Shown here: positions 22,318-35,900 of the stretch, piece by piece
Layout: each line of letters starts with the position of its first letter
Numbering within the stretch: position 1 is the stretch's first letter
Assembly (NCBI GenBank): GCA_028023455.1
Contig: JAQFVV010012398.1
Span: 6,776,682 to 6,840,681 of the forward strand
DNA: 64,000 bases
From: Epiperipatus broadwayi
Lineage: Eukaryota > Onychophora > Udeonychophora > Euonychophora > Peripatidae
Direction of reading: 5' to 3'
Translations under genes and position numbers: made by a program
The notes under the pieces: generated by a model
Database searches by the model: none
The model's input: only the letters and a program-made list of their open reading frames with translations
What the model was told of the DNA's origin: nothing

Positions 22318-23395
22318 ATAAAGTTTTACATATGTTCGTTTGTGTGTGGGTGTAATCTAATACATACTTATATATGTGTGTTAAATCAACATTAAGGGAA
22401 ATCGCACACTTCTAGTGCAAACTCTGATAGTCTGATATTCCACAAGATTAAAAACATACTCCAATCTCACAAAATGATATAAATAATTGCAGCTACGCTA
22501 GTTATATTATCTTATTATTAATATTTTTATTTAATTTTAATATAAAATATTCATTAATACTGAATATACAAAGGAGTAAAAAGGTAAAATGGGCTTAAAT
22601 AATTCAAAAGGCTTTTCCAACATTTCTGTATAGATAAATAACCAAACATTTTAGACAACTGCAGAGTTATGATGATTTACACTTTTTTTTTTGTTTTTGC
22701 CTATAGCAAAAAGTATCTGGATATTCATTTAAATATCAATAATTTGATTGCTAGTTCGATTGGTTATGAGCCAGATAACAAAAAACATATGCCTTCTTAA
22801 AACTGAAAATAATCTTTATATTTTTATAAGGATTTATATACAAAATATTTGGACGTGACAGACAGAGAGGTTAATTGTTGTAATAAAAATCAAGAGACAA
22901 CTTATGCAATATTGTTTTCCAAATGACTTTTAAAAACTAAAACTTATTAAATTTAATTTGTTTTAAATAAAGTTTTGCTTTATACAAATTTTAAAAGGTA
23001 TTTAAATATGATTTGGAAGGATATTTTCAAAAATTAGATTAATCTCTAAACTATAGTATATATGCGCTTTAACACGCTGGGTGAAGAAGCGGTTAGTAGT
23101 AACAAGAACAATCAAAGCAAATTAATCCAGGCCTAATACATTCGAGGTTTTTTCTAAACTATAATAAAAAATAATCTTTAGCAGTTTATAATAATGAACA
23201 AAAGTTTTTCAGCTCTTAATATATATTAAATCATTTAAGAACACTCTATCTCCTAATGCACTTTCCCCAATGCTTTATTTAACTTGTATAGCAATTTTGT
23301 CTACTCTATCACATAACAAAAAATTTTAATGGTTTGTAATTTAGCATAAGACTTATTTAATAATTGAAACACAGGCTTATTATATACCTATGTCT
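22318..23395. other. Possible first intron or intergenic sequence
   Basis: No gene, RNA or repeat recognised. Sequence is A+T rich throughout. Confidence 0.4.
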
Positions 23396-23822
23396 ATATA
23401 TGTAATATATAGGGTATATGTATTAAATGTATTATGTCCTGTACATGTGGGGTCAGATTGACCTTAGGTCAACATGGGTGTGACAAGAATTTCAGCTTCA
23501 GGGTGGCCTTTGAGCATTCCATCATCAAATTTTCAGTTGGATGGACGGTTGAAGAGTTGGAGTGTGGAGTAGATTGAAGCCTGTCCATTGAAGTATGAGG
23601 TTTGGCTATCTTAATATATATCTGAGCACTTATAGCATATATGTGTGGAGATGGTAATCTGGACCAACTGATGATTGCTAGTTTAGCATGAAATACGTAT
23701 ATTGGTGATTATTTATCTTTTCAACATATATGTGTTCAAATGTATCAGTGTTATGAGATAGTGTGGAGAGTGGTGGAGAGTGTGAAAGTCTGTGCTCATA
23801 TACCCTATATATTACATAAGAC
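23396..23822 (+). repeat. Family C dispersed repeat, full copy
   Basis: It runs from tatatagggtatatg to accctatatattac, so the tips are a short inverted repeat. Inside are gaccttaggtcaa, cattccatcatcaaa, gatggtaatctggacc and catgaaatacgta. A reverse-orientation copy lies at 35379-35765, with more distant relatives at 20858 and 55290. No coding frame was found. Class unknown: it could be a non-autonomous DNA element or a SINE-like repeat. Confidence 0.7.
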
Positions 23823-24294
23823 TAATTGTAAGATTTGAAAAAGATTGCTAGAAAGTCAAAACTGCAATAGAAAATTAAATAAAGCATTATGGAAAATGTA
23901 TTAAGAAGGATTGCTTTTTTCTAGAACTATGATATTAAAATATAAAATTATATTTCAACACTATTAGAATTGAATAAATTGCAATCTATAGATAATTACT
24001 GGAGCAAACATCAAACAGGATGAAATGATTTCAAAACCAGTTTGAAATTTGAAAAGATTTGCTGCCATTTAATACATATAAAGAAAATGATAATAAAGGC
24101 TAATTATTTCTATACTATAGAATAATAACATTCCACACAACGCAGTTAATGAATATCTAAAATGTCATGTTCTAAGCGTGATTAATGAGCAAGTATTTTA
24201 AGTTTTTGATAAATAATATATATCATCCCTCCTTATACTTTTATAAACATATTTTTTATTATTAATTTATAAAAGGGCATTCACATGATTGACA

Positions 24295-25365
24295 TCATCA
24301 TCATCATCATTATCAACCATTATCAATCCACTGCAGGATGAAGGTCTCTCCAAGTTTAATCCATCTTCTCCGATCTTTAGCTTCTCTTCTCCACATCACC
24401 CCTACACATTTTCTTATTTCATCCATCCATCTTACATGTGGTCTCCTTCTGGGTCTTTTACAATCTCTTGGAATCCAGTTTAAAATTTCAATTGTCCATC
24501 TATTATCATCTCTTCTAGCAATATGTCCAGCCCAACTCCACTTCAATCTTTTAATTTTTTCAATGAGGTCAGTAACACCTGTTTGTTCTCTTACCCATAC
24601 ATTGCGTTTTTGATCTCTTCTTGTTACTCCCAACATACATCTCTCCATACTTCTTTGAGTGGTCTGAAGTCTCTGTATTGATCTTCTATTAAGTGTCCAA
24701 GTCTCAGATCCATAAGTAAGAACTGGTAAAACACATTTGTTAAAAACCTTTCTTTTCAAACACATAGGCATATTTCCTTTTAATATCAAGTTATTTCTAC
24801 CAAAAGCACTCCAACCAAGTTTAATTCTATGATTAATTTCCTCTATTATGTTTCCATCTGTATTAATAATCTGACCAAGGTATTTGTAACTCTTAACTTC
24901 TTCTAATTCATCATAATCAATCTTTATTTTCATATTTTGAGCAAATCGATTAAACATTACTTTAGTCTTTTTAACATTTATCTTTAGTCCTACTTTTCTA
25001 CTTTCATCTGATAACTCCTGCAACATTTCCTGCAGCTCGGAAGCATTATTTGCAAAAACAACTACATCATCTGTGAAATCTAAATGACTTAAATAATCTC
25101 CATTTACTTTCACTCCTTTAGTTTCCCATTTTAATCCACAAAATACTTCTTGCAGCACTGCTGTAAAAAGTTTTGGAGATATGGAGTCACCTTGTCTTAC
25201 ACCTTTCTCAATGTTGACTTTCCCAGTATCATTATGTAATCTAATTGTTGCTGTTGCATTTTTATAAATATTCTTTAAAATATGACAATATCCTGGATCT
25301 ATACCTTGATGATCCAATGCTTTAATCACTGACATAATCTTATATTTATAGTAAAAAACAATCAA
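24295..25365 (-). pseudogene. RTE-like LINE ORF2, 5'-truncated, 350-codon open frame
   Basis: The - strand frame from 25365 to 24313 encodes the later part of a LINE reverse transcriptase and its C-terminal domain. Visible are KALDHQGIDPGY, motif B RQGDSISPKLFTAVLQEVF, the catalytic box HLDFTDDVVVFANN (FADD with Ala to Thr), VGLKINVKKTKVMFN, YKYLGQIINTDGN, then CVLPVLTYGSETWTLN and the C-terminal HIARRDDNRW, RPHVRWMDEIR and GETFILQW. Endonuclease and the first RT motifs (with KAFD) are missing because the copy is truncated near 25345, which is usual for LINEs. An (atc)n run at 24295-24312 is the 3' tail. This is one of the youngest copies here. The first few residues are flanking sequence. 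Confidence 0.9.
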
Positions 25366-25927
25366 AAGATTTTTAAAGCTAATGTTGAGTTATGATCATA
25401 TCAATAATTGACAGGTATGTCTTCATTAAGGAAGATTAAGATAATCAATTAGTAATGGTTTTTTAGAATATTGAAATACACAAATTAGATAAAAAATTAA
25501 GATATGATTGAAGGATGCAAATGATTTGGAAGGAAGCCCACGATTTAATTTTGTAATATTGGATCTTTTTTTATTATGAAAAGAAGTTTCATGTGATGGT
25601 AGATTGAGTTATTCAACAAATAAATGCATAGATAATAACAAAATATATAAAAAGATATTCGAATCCAGCAGTAAATTCAAGATTTTCAGTTGTGGTTATA
25701 AAGATTTGAATGAAGTTCTATTTAAAATGGCTATGAATATCAGTAGTCTCAATGACAATTGAAGAGTAAATATGTACCTTCATTATAAATTGGAAATTTA
25801 GGGGAAATTAAAAGCAGCAAGGTGAGGCTTTAGAATAGTTGTTTATTTAATCTACTTTTTTATTATGGAGATACACTTAAAGTCTGTAATATGCTAACAG
25901 ACTTGAAGAAAAAAATAACACTATCAT
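25366..25927. other. Intergenic or intronic, no feature
   Basis: A+T-rich sequence between the RTE copy and the family B element. Nothing supported. Confidence 0.5.
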
Positions 25928-26275
25928 AAATGTGGTGATGCTGAACTGAGATCAGACCCATATAGCTATCTGGCTTGCTATGCTGAGTTTGAAGACATTA
26001 CATGTCTAAAAGATTCACACTTGCAAGCTGAATAGAAACTGTTTCATAAACGCTCAGAGTTTGTGTTTAGATCTAGTTTCTAAAATTCCTGTCTTTCACC
26101 GATGATAGCAAATAGCTTGAAATCATGATCTGAAAGTGGAATTAAAGTTAGAGATAGTGAATGCTTGCTCTGACATTTATGTAAACATATGCTTGATGGT
26201 GTTTTTGGTAGAATGCCATCTGTTGACATAAATACAAGTGTTAGCAAGTTTTTAACTTGTTTTTGTTTATCATCA
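25928..26275 (+). mobile_element. Family B hammerhead repeat, single copy
   Basis: It is colinear with the units at 57640-58345: gtggtgatgctgaactgag, then cttgctatgctgagttt, the hammerhead region, gcttgatggtgttttt, and agcaagtttttaacttgt at the end. The first part (ctgaactgag.tcagacccatat) is shared with family A, so the two families are related. The ribozyme core here is mutated. Confidence 0.8.
26085..26142 (+). ncRNA. Family B hammerhead, core mutated (CCGATGA)
   Basis: Stem I is ATTCC with GGAAT and CTTTCA with TGAAAG, both fully paired. Stem II is AGC with GCT around AAATA. GAAA is present, stem III is T-CATG-A with the closing A-U pair, and ATC is the cleavage triplet. U4 of the core is C, so activity is unlikely. 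Confidence 0.75.
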
Positions 26276-26950
26276 ACATTGTAATTTAATAGAAATAATA
26301 GAAATGTGAGATTTGATTGAATAAAAGATCACAAAACTACCTCTAAGTAATGAGTTAACAGAGGAAACTAGGTTCATTTTGTTCTTATTGTCTTCTTAAT
26401 AATATTGAATAGTAGCTATATAAGACATAACATTTGGCAAACTTAGTTAAATATAATAATAATAGATAGATTTATAGACCCACTGGAATTCTAACTAAAT
26501 ATCACAAACACTTTCGTTATTTAAAAAATTATATTAAAAAGATAAAACACTTTTAAATCATAAATTGCAATTCAGACTCCCGAACAGATCCAGTAAAGGA
26601 ACAATAAAGAAAATATTTTTTATCAGACTTGAAAATTGAGCAAATTTTCATATTTGTTGTAGTCTTTATCAAAAATATTTAAATATTCTTTTGCCAGCCA
26701 AGTTTGAAAGTTCAACTGGGTTGAATTCTTAGGGTGCACTGAATTAGCATTTTCAGATAACTTGAACATTACAAAAACTAATTAGCTTCTGCTTGTTATG
26801 GTTTTAATTAATTGTTTAGTAAAATATTGAATTAATTATTGCTATTTTGTCTTTAATCTTCTTTTGAATACTTATTGCTTTTAATAAAAGTTTTAATCAT
26901 GCTTATTTTAAATTATTAAAAACTTATTTTTTACTATTTATATATTTCAG

Positions 26951-26990
26951 TTTCACTTGTCAGTTGTCACCATGAAAATATTTCTTGCAG
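26951..26990 (+). CDS. Coding exon 1 of the secreted protein gene
   Basis: It starts after a T-rich acceptor (tatatatttcag ending at 26950). It has 21 bases before the ATG at 26972 and codes MKIFLA plus one base, then GTAACA. A TATA-like tttatatattt at 26937-26947 and a TCAGTT at 26960 offer the alternative that transcription starts here without an upstream exon. Confidence 0.7.
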
Positions 26991-29900
26991 GTAACAATTT
27001 TTAAACTAATTTTTAGTACTATAGCAATCCTTTATCAAAAATTTGAATAAATTTGATGACACAAATATACAGATAGATAGATCTATAATAGTTCTTATCA
27101 TGAAATAAAAATATACATGATTCAACAATGATATCGTATTTCAAATAGCTGAGTTTTCATCAAACTAAAAAATGTTCATTAAACTTTGTTATATAGTTGA
27201 CATGCTAAAATAAATTATATACAAGCAGCATGAAACTGCAAATAACCAAGTATTATTAACTGGATAGTTTCTAGTTATTTCTATATATTTATGGTAAAAC
27301 TTTAATAACATAAATGGGCATATGCATGTAGTAAGTAGTTGTAGAATAATTGAATTGTATATATAAAACAATCATTCTCAAGCTCATCCCTATATGCTGT
27401 GTTAAGCTTATAGAATACAAAAAAAATAATAGAAGAAAGAACTTGAATAACCAATGCATCAAATAATATAAGTTTTGTAAGTCTTAAATGCTTGAGCTTA
27501 TTACAAATTTTTGTAAAATTTATTTTATTTTTTGCATATATAACCAATTATAGTATTATTTGTTAATTTTTCTGTTTACTTTAATAAAACGGCCATATAA
27601 AAATGATTGAATTATTGGTAATTAATATAATTTTTATGAAATAGTAAAACAAAACAAGCTTTGAAAAGAAACATGAAGATTAAAAAGTGTTATAAATTTA
27701 AAATTATATTTGTAAAATAAAATTGGAATGGAATTTCTTGGAATTTTACATTTTGGTTTTATCACTTTCTTAATTTGTGATATGATTTTTTTTATGGTAT
27801 TCAATTCAAAAATAATTTGACGTATCTATTTTCTTAAATTTTAAGCAGCAGCATATCAACATTTTGAATAATAGCAAACCATATTATACACACACATAAA
27901 CACATGGTAAAAAAGTCAATGTTAATAGGTAATATTCATAACCTACAGAAACATTCCAATAAATTTAAATTAAAACTTGTAATTGTTTTAAAATAACAGA
28001 TTTTGAAGATGCTTTAAACATTTCTTTTTAAGAATTGAACATGTGGAATTCCTTAAAATAGTAGAAAAAGTGATAATAATAATATAAGGCAATATAATAA
28101 TGAACTGGCAAGGAATAGTACTGATGAAAATTAAAGTTTCATAAGTATAAAACTATATTCTTAGTATCCAAAAACTAAAAGAAAAGACAGAACTAATAAT
28201 AAAAGAAGGATATATGACAAAATATGAGGAAGAGTTCTGCAAAGAATTACTCACCATTAGAAAACAAAAAAATCACTATAATTACTACAAATTCTACATT
28301 GTTAAACATTTCAACTGATATGCCTCCTTTATTCTATTCTCAATTTGTGATAAATCCTCTTATAATCTCTTTCCTCAGTTGCTCATAGCCTTTTTAAATG
28401 TCATTTTCCAACTTTTGTGAGTATTTTATTTTGATTTTCAAATTTTATGGCCATACCTTTATTTTGATTTTCAAGTTTTTCTAACATTTTCTTATATTGA
28501 TTTTTCAAGATTTGTGGCCAAATTTTTTTTCTAGTTTTTCTAACATTTTCATTATCTTTATCACACTCTTATTGTCTCTTTCTCTTTTTGAGACTTCTAT
28601 TTATTTTTTCCTAAAAAGAGAGCACAGTTGTTTTAATATGGTTGTCTGGTTTACATATTAAAACCATTTATATTTCATCAGGAGTAACTGATAATCTACT
28701 CAATTTCATTATAAATAGGGGTTTACATAATGGTTATGTTTATCATCACATATTAAGAAAATATTTTCCAATTAAATTAATATAAATAAATAAGTATGTT
28801 GGATTTTCTTGAAGTGTCAGTTGGCATCCATATCAGCTTGCTCACAATCTAGTCTCAACCAAGTTGCAATTAAACTAGAATAAGCCAACCATCTCAATAT
28901 ACATATACTTAATTTAAATAAAATACTTGGTCATATTTGAGATTTTAAATATGCATAATACTTGTATAAGCATACTTTTATATATGATTATATTTACATG
29001 TAGACATTCATTTTTTCTTTTATTACAATTTTAAATTAATATCTTTTCAATGCAGATAACTGAATCATAAAATAATACTTACTGAAGAATTATCAAGATG
29101 TTATACTACTTCAAATTATCTACTGGACTATTTCTATCATTTCATTTAATTGTTAATATTTTTTTTAAAAAATAAAATTTTATTATACTTTTTAATTATT
29201 TAACAATAATAAGTAGAGTCCACAATGTTTTGAATGGCTTATTTCTCTCCTCTTGGCAAGATGTTACTGTGAAAGAATTAGAATAGAAACAAAACAAATT
29301 TAAAATGATGCTCTAACCAATTAGACTATTATTTGTATGTTCCTTTAGTTAGTTAAGGCACCACTGTAAATTCAGTATTCACAAATATAACAATCTCTGA
29401 TTTGTTTCCATGCTAATATTTTCAATGATGAAATCAGCAACATCTAAAAAAGTGACTACTGAATATTGTATTTTATAGTAGTTTTTGTACATTATAACTA
29501 ACAGTTAAATATGTTTGAAAAAGTATAAATAAAGTCTGATTTTTTCTAAAGCATTTAACAATTGAAATAGATAATGAATATTGTCCAATATATATAAATA
29601 GTAGTTATAAAATAATTTGGAAAAACATTAATCAAATAATTGACTAAAATTTATAAAATAAAAAAAGTAACATGACCATTCAGAAGTGAGAAAATCTTTT
29701 ACATACTAATATGTTTGAATATATAAAAAAATCTATTAACGTTATTTAATTAAGCTTATCTACAAAGTTGCTTTATACGTATGGAAACATTTTATGAAAA
29801 ATCAACTAACCTCTTGGAGAAAAGAAGTTTTTGTCAATCAAATCTAGTATCAACACTTGGTAGAATACAGTTGAGATTACATCAAATACAGCAATTCAGT

Positions 29901-32900
29901 TTCTATTTAAAAAGTCTCACAATGTTTTATTTGGCGTTAAAATTTGAAAATGAGCTTTAGTAGTAATTTAATCCATCTTTTTACTTTGTGAATTCTTTGC
30001 CTTTTTCTCTAATTTTTGGGAAAGAATTAATTCTATAGTTGAAATATTTATCAATATGGTATGCATTTCGATACAGTAGTCCTTTCTTTATGTATGTGTG
30101 TATATATAATTAGCTTTTAGAAATATTTATATTTAACTTTACTTAATGTAGAAAACATCATTTTAAATTACTTATATCTCAACGATCACAATGAATTGAT
30201 TTAAAACTAAAACTTAGTGAAATAATAATCTTATGAGTGAGAAGATGGGGATATATTAATATCATTGACTTTCGATGCCTTTATTAAAGCCATCTTCTTA
30301 AAAGAAACAGATGTAATTTATATTATGGTTTAGTGATTTCATAATAATTTCTGGTGTAAGTACTGTGATGAAGCAGCCTGAGTATGTAAATAAATAAATA
30401 ATAATGACAAAAAACCAGGAAAATTTCTAATTACAGAAATACTCAAATTATAATTTGTTTAAATCTTTATGTGTTGTTAAAAATTATTAATATAAATAAA
30501 AAATGGAATCAAATATATATATAAAATTCCAGCTAATTCAACTTTCGAAGAATCATGTTTAAAATCAACCCTATCCTTCTTTTATAAATTACATCTACTT
30601 TTTGTTATTAATAATAAAATATTTAAATAGTTTTATATATATAAAAAAAACTTTGGAATAAGCTGTACAATAATATTTCAAAATAAAGAATAGCTAATAT
30701 AATTAATGAACACAAACCAACTCTAGAATGTTTTAACAGTGTGCTACCTGTACTTCGAAACACAAAGTCTAAATCAAGAAACACAGCAAACAGAATAGAA
30801 TGATTTGGAAATCATTATACTGAAGGGATTTTATTTTAAACCACTTAATATCACATGATCACAATTTCTTGTGCTTGCTCTTAATTGTTATTAAAGCAGA
30901 CAAAACTCTCCATACAATAGTACAACTCAGTGCAAGTGCAAGCCAGATTAATCAATGAATGCCAGAAGACTTGTGCATAAAATCCCTATCTAGTGCCTAC
31001 TCATCTAATATCTCCAGACTAGTTTATAGTTTGTGGCTTTCATCAGTGAGGAGATCTGAGAGCACTGCATCTAGATCTTAGGATCTAATGTAACCTTCCA
31101 GCAGCCACTTTTTATCTCTATTTAACTTTAAAATGATGAGAATAAAATTAAAAACACAATAATATTTTCAATCCAAGCTCATTAGCTTATATAGTCAGGT
31201 CTGAACTTAGTTCAGTACATTTTAGTATTTTTGATTCTTTAATAATCATAGCCACCACTATTCTATTAGGCAGGATTGGTATTAAACCACTAAACATCGC
31301 ATGATGACCATTTTTTATGCTTGCTCTTAACTGTTATTAAAAGTGACAAAATTCTCCATACAGTAGTGCCACTCAGTGCAAGCCAGAGTAATCAATGGAT
31401 GCCAGAAGGCTTGTGCATAAAATCCCTATCTAGTGTCTACTCATTCAATATCTCAGATCCAAGGTTTCTCACTGATGAAAACCACAAGCTAGAAACTAGT
31501 CTGGGGATGTTGGCTGAGTAGGCACTAGATAGGGATTTTATGCAAAAGCCTTTCTGGCATCAATTGATTATTCAGGCTTGCACTGAATGGCACTACTGTA
31601 TGGAGGATTTTATTTTACCTGTGTTGCTTCATTTGAACTTTGTGTTTCTAAATAAAAATAGGACTGTTAAAACATTCTAGCACTGGATTTATTATTCACT
31701 TATTATATTTAAATTTTCTCTAGCATTAGGCAATTTTTAACTTACATATGCAGGTGATCCTTGATTTTCATACCTAATTGGTTCCTGAAACATGTACAAA
31801 AGTTGAAATATATGAATGTAGAACAATGTAAAAAAAACTCATCAAAAAGTATTTTAAAATATTTTATTTTTTAATAAGGTGTATTAGCATTTACAAAAAT
31901 AATACTTTATTGATTAGTATCTGGTATTTTTTATACAAATTTATCAGGAAATAGTTGAAATATACTCTTTCTTTTCTTGATAAGAAGTTCCAGAAAACAT
32001 TACATTTTTTTTTAATTTTTTTTTTCATGTGTCATAGCATCAGCTGGGAAGCAAACCCACTAGCCCAGGATAACTGCTTGTAATGCAGCTGTCGCTGACC
32101 TCTCGACCACCAATGCCTGACAACATTGCATTTTTTTCTAGTGCTCTTCATACAAAATAGAAAATTGTACAAAAGTAGAATATATGAAAGTAGAGAACCA
32201 TCTGTATATATAAATATTAAAAAAATTTAATAAGAAACTACATATATTTTTTATTTAAAAACAACTACAATATAACAACCAAGCAATCAAATTAAAAACT
32301 GTTAATGCAAACTGAAATTATGTTATCTAATAATAGTATATGTTTGACTTTTTATGATTTATAAAGAGTTGAGGAAATAAATACTACTACCATATGATAT
32401 AATTTTAGTTTTCATTGTCATTTTTATTTGGTTTATTTGATTACATCATGGCTGAATCATACCTAGAAAAATACACAGAAAATATTATTTAAACTTTTAA
32501 TATTTATAAACCCATGAAAAACTTTTAAATATATATAAATTTAAATGGAAAAATTATGTATGAATAATATGTAGGTCTTCAATTATCAATATATAGCTGA
32601 AGACAATGATAAACCTTAATCGCATCCCGGCCGATGCTATGACACTTAAAAAAAAATACTGGAATGAATTCTGCAAAATTTCATTATATTAATAAATAAC
32701 ATCTATAACTAGGTTACACAATAGCATTTATACTTAAAATTCAAAATCTTATCGAATGCTACTAGAGATAGCAGTAATACCTGTAGGTTATATATATATT
32801 TGTTTGTTTATATGTTAGTAAATTGAAAATTGTAGAGTTAAAATTCAGTGTTTTGTTTTATTATATATACATAAAATAATAAGTTACTATAGATAAATTT

Positions 32901-35900
32901 AAAATTATAATAATGATAGAAAATAAAAATATATTTATTAATTAAACAGAAGTACTTTTGATTACATTGTAATCATTATCAACTGAAATAACAGCTAAAA
33001 AACCAGGCATCACATGATTTTGAAAAATTGTGTATATCAATATTAGCAGATTGCCTACTTATTATACAATTTTTAAAATGGTTCATAAAATTTGCGTCTT
33101 TATAAACCAATTTGAAGATTGTATAGTAAATAGATAATCTGCAATGTCTGATTTTTTTTCCTGTCTAGATTATTTTAATTGATAATGATTATAATGTAAT
33201 CAAAGGTATTCCTATTTAACTAATATATGTATATTGCAACCTGCCAACCTTCACCATCATCATTCAGGTAAGCATTGAGCAAGCCAAACTCTTCTTATTT
33301 GTTGTAACCATACTAATCATCACCAAACCAAACTCCTATACTACTATAACCTTCTGCTTAGCTAGATAGAGATGCAGGTGGAGAGGAATTGACAGAGAGA
33401 AAGAGAGAGAGAGATACATGTGTAATGATGTATTCGCCAGGGTGCCAAATTATAACTATATCAATTATATGTAGTATCAACTTGATATCATCAACACCTG
33501 ACAAATTGTAAGTCAGTGAGGAAAGCAAGTTATTAAAATTTTCCAAAAGAAAAATATAATAATAATTTAAATTATAAATAGTGTATTTAGTTCTCATTTT
33601 TGACCTCAGTAATTATTATACTAATGAATTAATGACAAATTATTAAAAACTGAAAGCAACTTTCCTCCATCGACTCACAGATAAGTCCTACGAATCCACA
33701 CAGCTATATGATTTCTCGCAGCTACAATAATTTCAGTTCATTTCTGATGTTTAGGTTAATGTAGATGGATTGGTAATCCAGGCAGAAAATTTCAAAAATT
33801 AGACTCACAAGAAATATCAAAATCTTATTACTTAAATAAAAGAAGAGGAGAAATCTCCACTTACCCCTTCTCTATTTAACACAGTATTTATCTCTTTATT
33901 TACCGCATAGATCACTCTCCATAGTTACAATTAATTACACTTAAATGTTAATATTTATGTTTTCCCCATCACATCTCTACCACAACATGGCTCGTCATAA
34001 TGCCATCTTACATACACACACAGGAGCGGAATGTGCAATCTATTAATTGTATACTAGCGATGATAATCTCGTCATTTAACCTCTTATGATTGTAAATACT
34101 TTCGTGTGGAAATACAATTAATCACTTTCAAATTCATTGCAGACTACTGCACACTATCCCAGCGAATTTAAGTTGAATAGACATATACTCATTTTTAAGC
34201 TAATGTTTATTCTTAACTAAAGCTAACAATACGAATCATAATAATAAATATTACTAACTGCTAAACGGTTAATTAAATGAATTACTTATTCATAATAAAT
34301 TTTGATTATAATTTTAGCAATTGGGGGTGGAGAAAGGATTTTGTGTCCGCTTGTAACATTAGTCAAAGTGCAATAAATAGAACTAACTAAATATTAAATT
34401 TATGATTAATTTATTCTCTCAGCTATTTGCCATATCATCAATATAGTTTTAAATATACGTTTTATAAGATTAATTCTCAAATCTCAATAAATAAAAATGT
34501 ATTAATTTAGTAATAATATTTAATAAAGATATTTCATGGCACATCTGTACTGGAAAATATGGAATATTTTTCATAACTTTTCTATGTCAGATTTCTGGAA
34601 TTAATGGATACCCAAGCATTAAGATACAACACCAAAGTTTAAATTTTAAAACAATGTATTTATTAACATAAGAATACTTAATACTACAATATAAACACAA
34701 ACATCATAGCGATCCAATAGCAAAGAAAAATAGAAATAATAATTACAAAATATTTACAATCAATCTCTACTGGCTAAGATTACAAATCCTCACTGGGCTT
34801 ATCCTATCTTGGATATAGCTCACTTCCCAACAGTGACATTCTGATACTATTATTAGGGACAATATCATATAATACAGACTATTTTATCAATTATTTTGAC
34901 CCGTGATATATTAATTTTAAGATTAACTATTTTTTATCTGAAAGATTTCGACAAATATAATTACTATGATTATCAATTAGTTTATAGCCCTTCTAAAATT
35001 TTATACCGGTATTTCATTCATTCCACTAAGGAATTCATACATTTAAAAGAAAATAAAATTATTTTAATTTTCAGTTTATAACTCATTTTACGAGCTATTA
35101 CTCCCATAGCTTAATACTGTACTTAAATTCTCTTTTCTAATTGTATGATAGTTTAAAAGGTTATATTTACACATACATCTGTATTGTATACTAAGGTCCC
35201 AACATGAGTTTTTCTATCATTGTCTTATCAGTCCAGCAGTGACTTGCTTTAACATGAACTGGATATGATGTGCATTGCTTGCCTGAGTTCGAATTATGAA
35301 CCTTTAATTTGGAATAGTTATTGGTTCGCTAACAAGCTAGAACTAAGCTCAGCTACATGGTACATTAATTTATAAAATAGGTAATATATAGGGTATATGA
35401 CCACAGTCTTTCACACCACCCACCACTCTCCACTCTATCTCATAACACTGATACCTTTGAACACATATGTTGAAAAGATAAATAATCACCAATATACATA
35501 TTTCATGCTAAAACAGCAATCATCTATTGGTCAGATTACCATCTCTACACATATATGCTATAAGTGCTCAGATATATATTAAGATAGCCAATCTTCATAC
35601 TTTAATGGACAGGCTTCAATCTACTCACTCCAACTCTTCAACCATCCATCAAATTGAAAATCTGATGATGGAACACTCAAAGACCACCCTGCGGCCAAAA
35701 TTGTTGTCATGCCCATGTTGACCTAAGGTCAATCTGACCCCTCATGTACAGGACAATCCATTTAATAAATATACAAGGGATGGGCAGACATCTCTACTAT
35801 GAAATATGATTGTATAAATTATTCCCTAAGCAAATAACTGTGCTTAACTGATACGCAATGACTTAACAAACAGTAAACAATAATTTGTCATTCAATCCTA

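Larger units (their letters stand above)
30839..31604. mobile_element. Family A retrozyme-like composite with 13-bp TSD
   Basis: A full - strand monomer (30839 to about 31335) is followed by a second that starts on the - strand and switches near 31450 to the + strand, giving a fold-back. It is flanked by a perfect 13-bp repeat, ggattttatttta, at 30826-30838 and 31605-31617. Two ribozyme regions are present, one decayed and one with an intact core. Confidence 0.85.
30723..31685. repeat. Outer inverted-repeat element split by a nested family A insertion
   Basis: The left arm beginning ctagaatgttttaacagt (30723) is complementary to the right arm ending near 31683. Similarity continues for about 80 bp (aaacacaaagtctaaat on the left, complement of gaactttgtgtttctaaa on the right). 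Between them sits the family A composite 30839-31604. The outer element is therefore older. Class unknown, probably a short TIR element. Confidence 0.65.

Noticed and set aside
35640-35720. Hammerhead-like string ctgatga in family C
   Set aside because: No GAAA at a proper distance forms stem II, and the sequences around a possible GTC do not pair into stem I.
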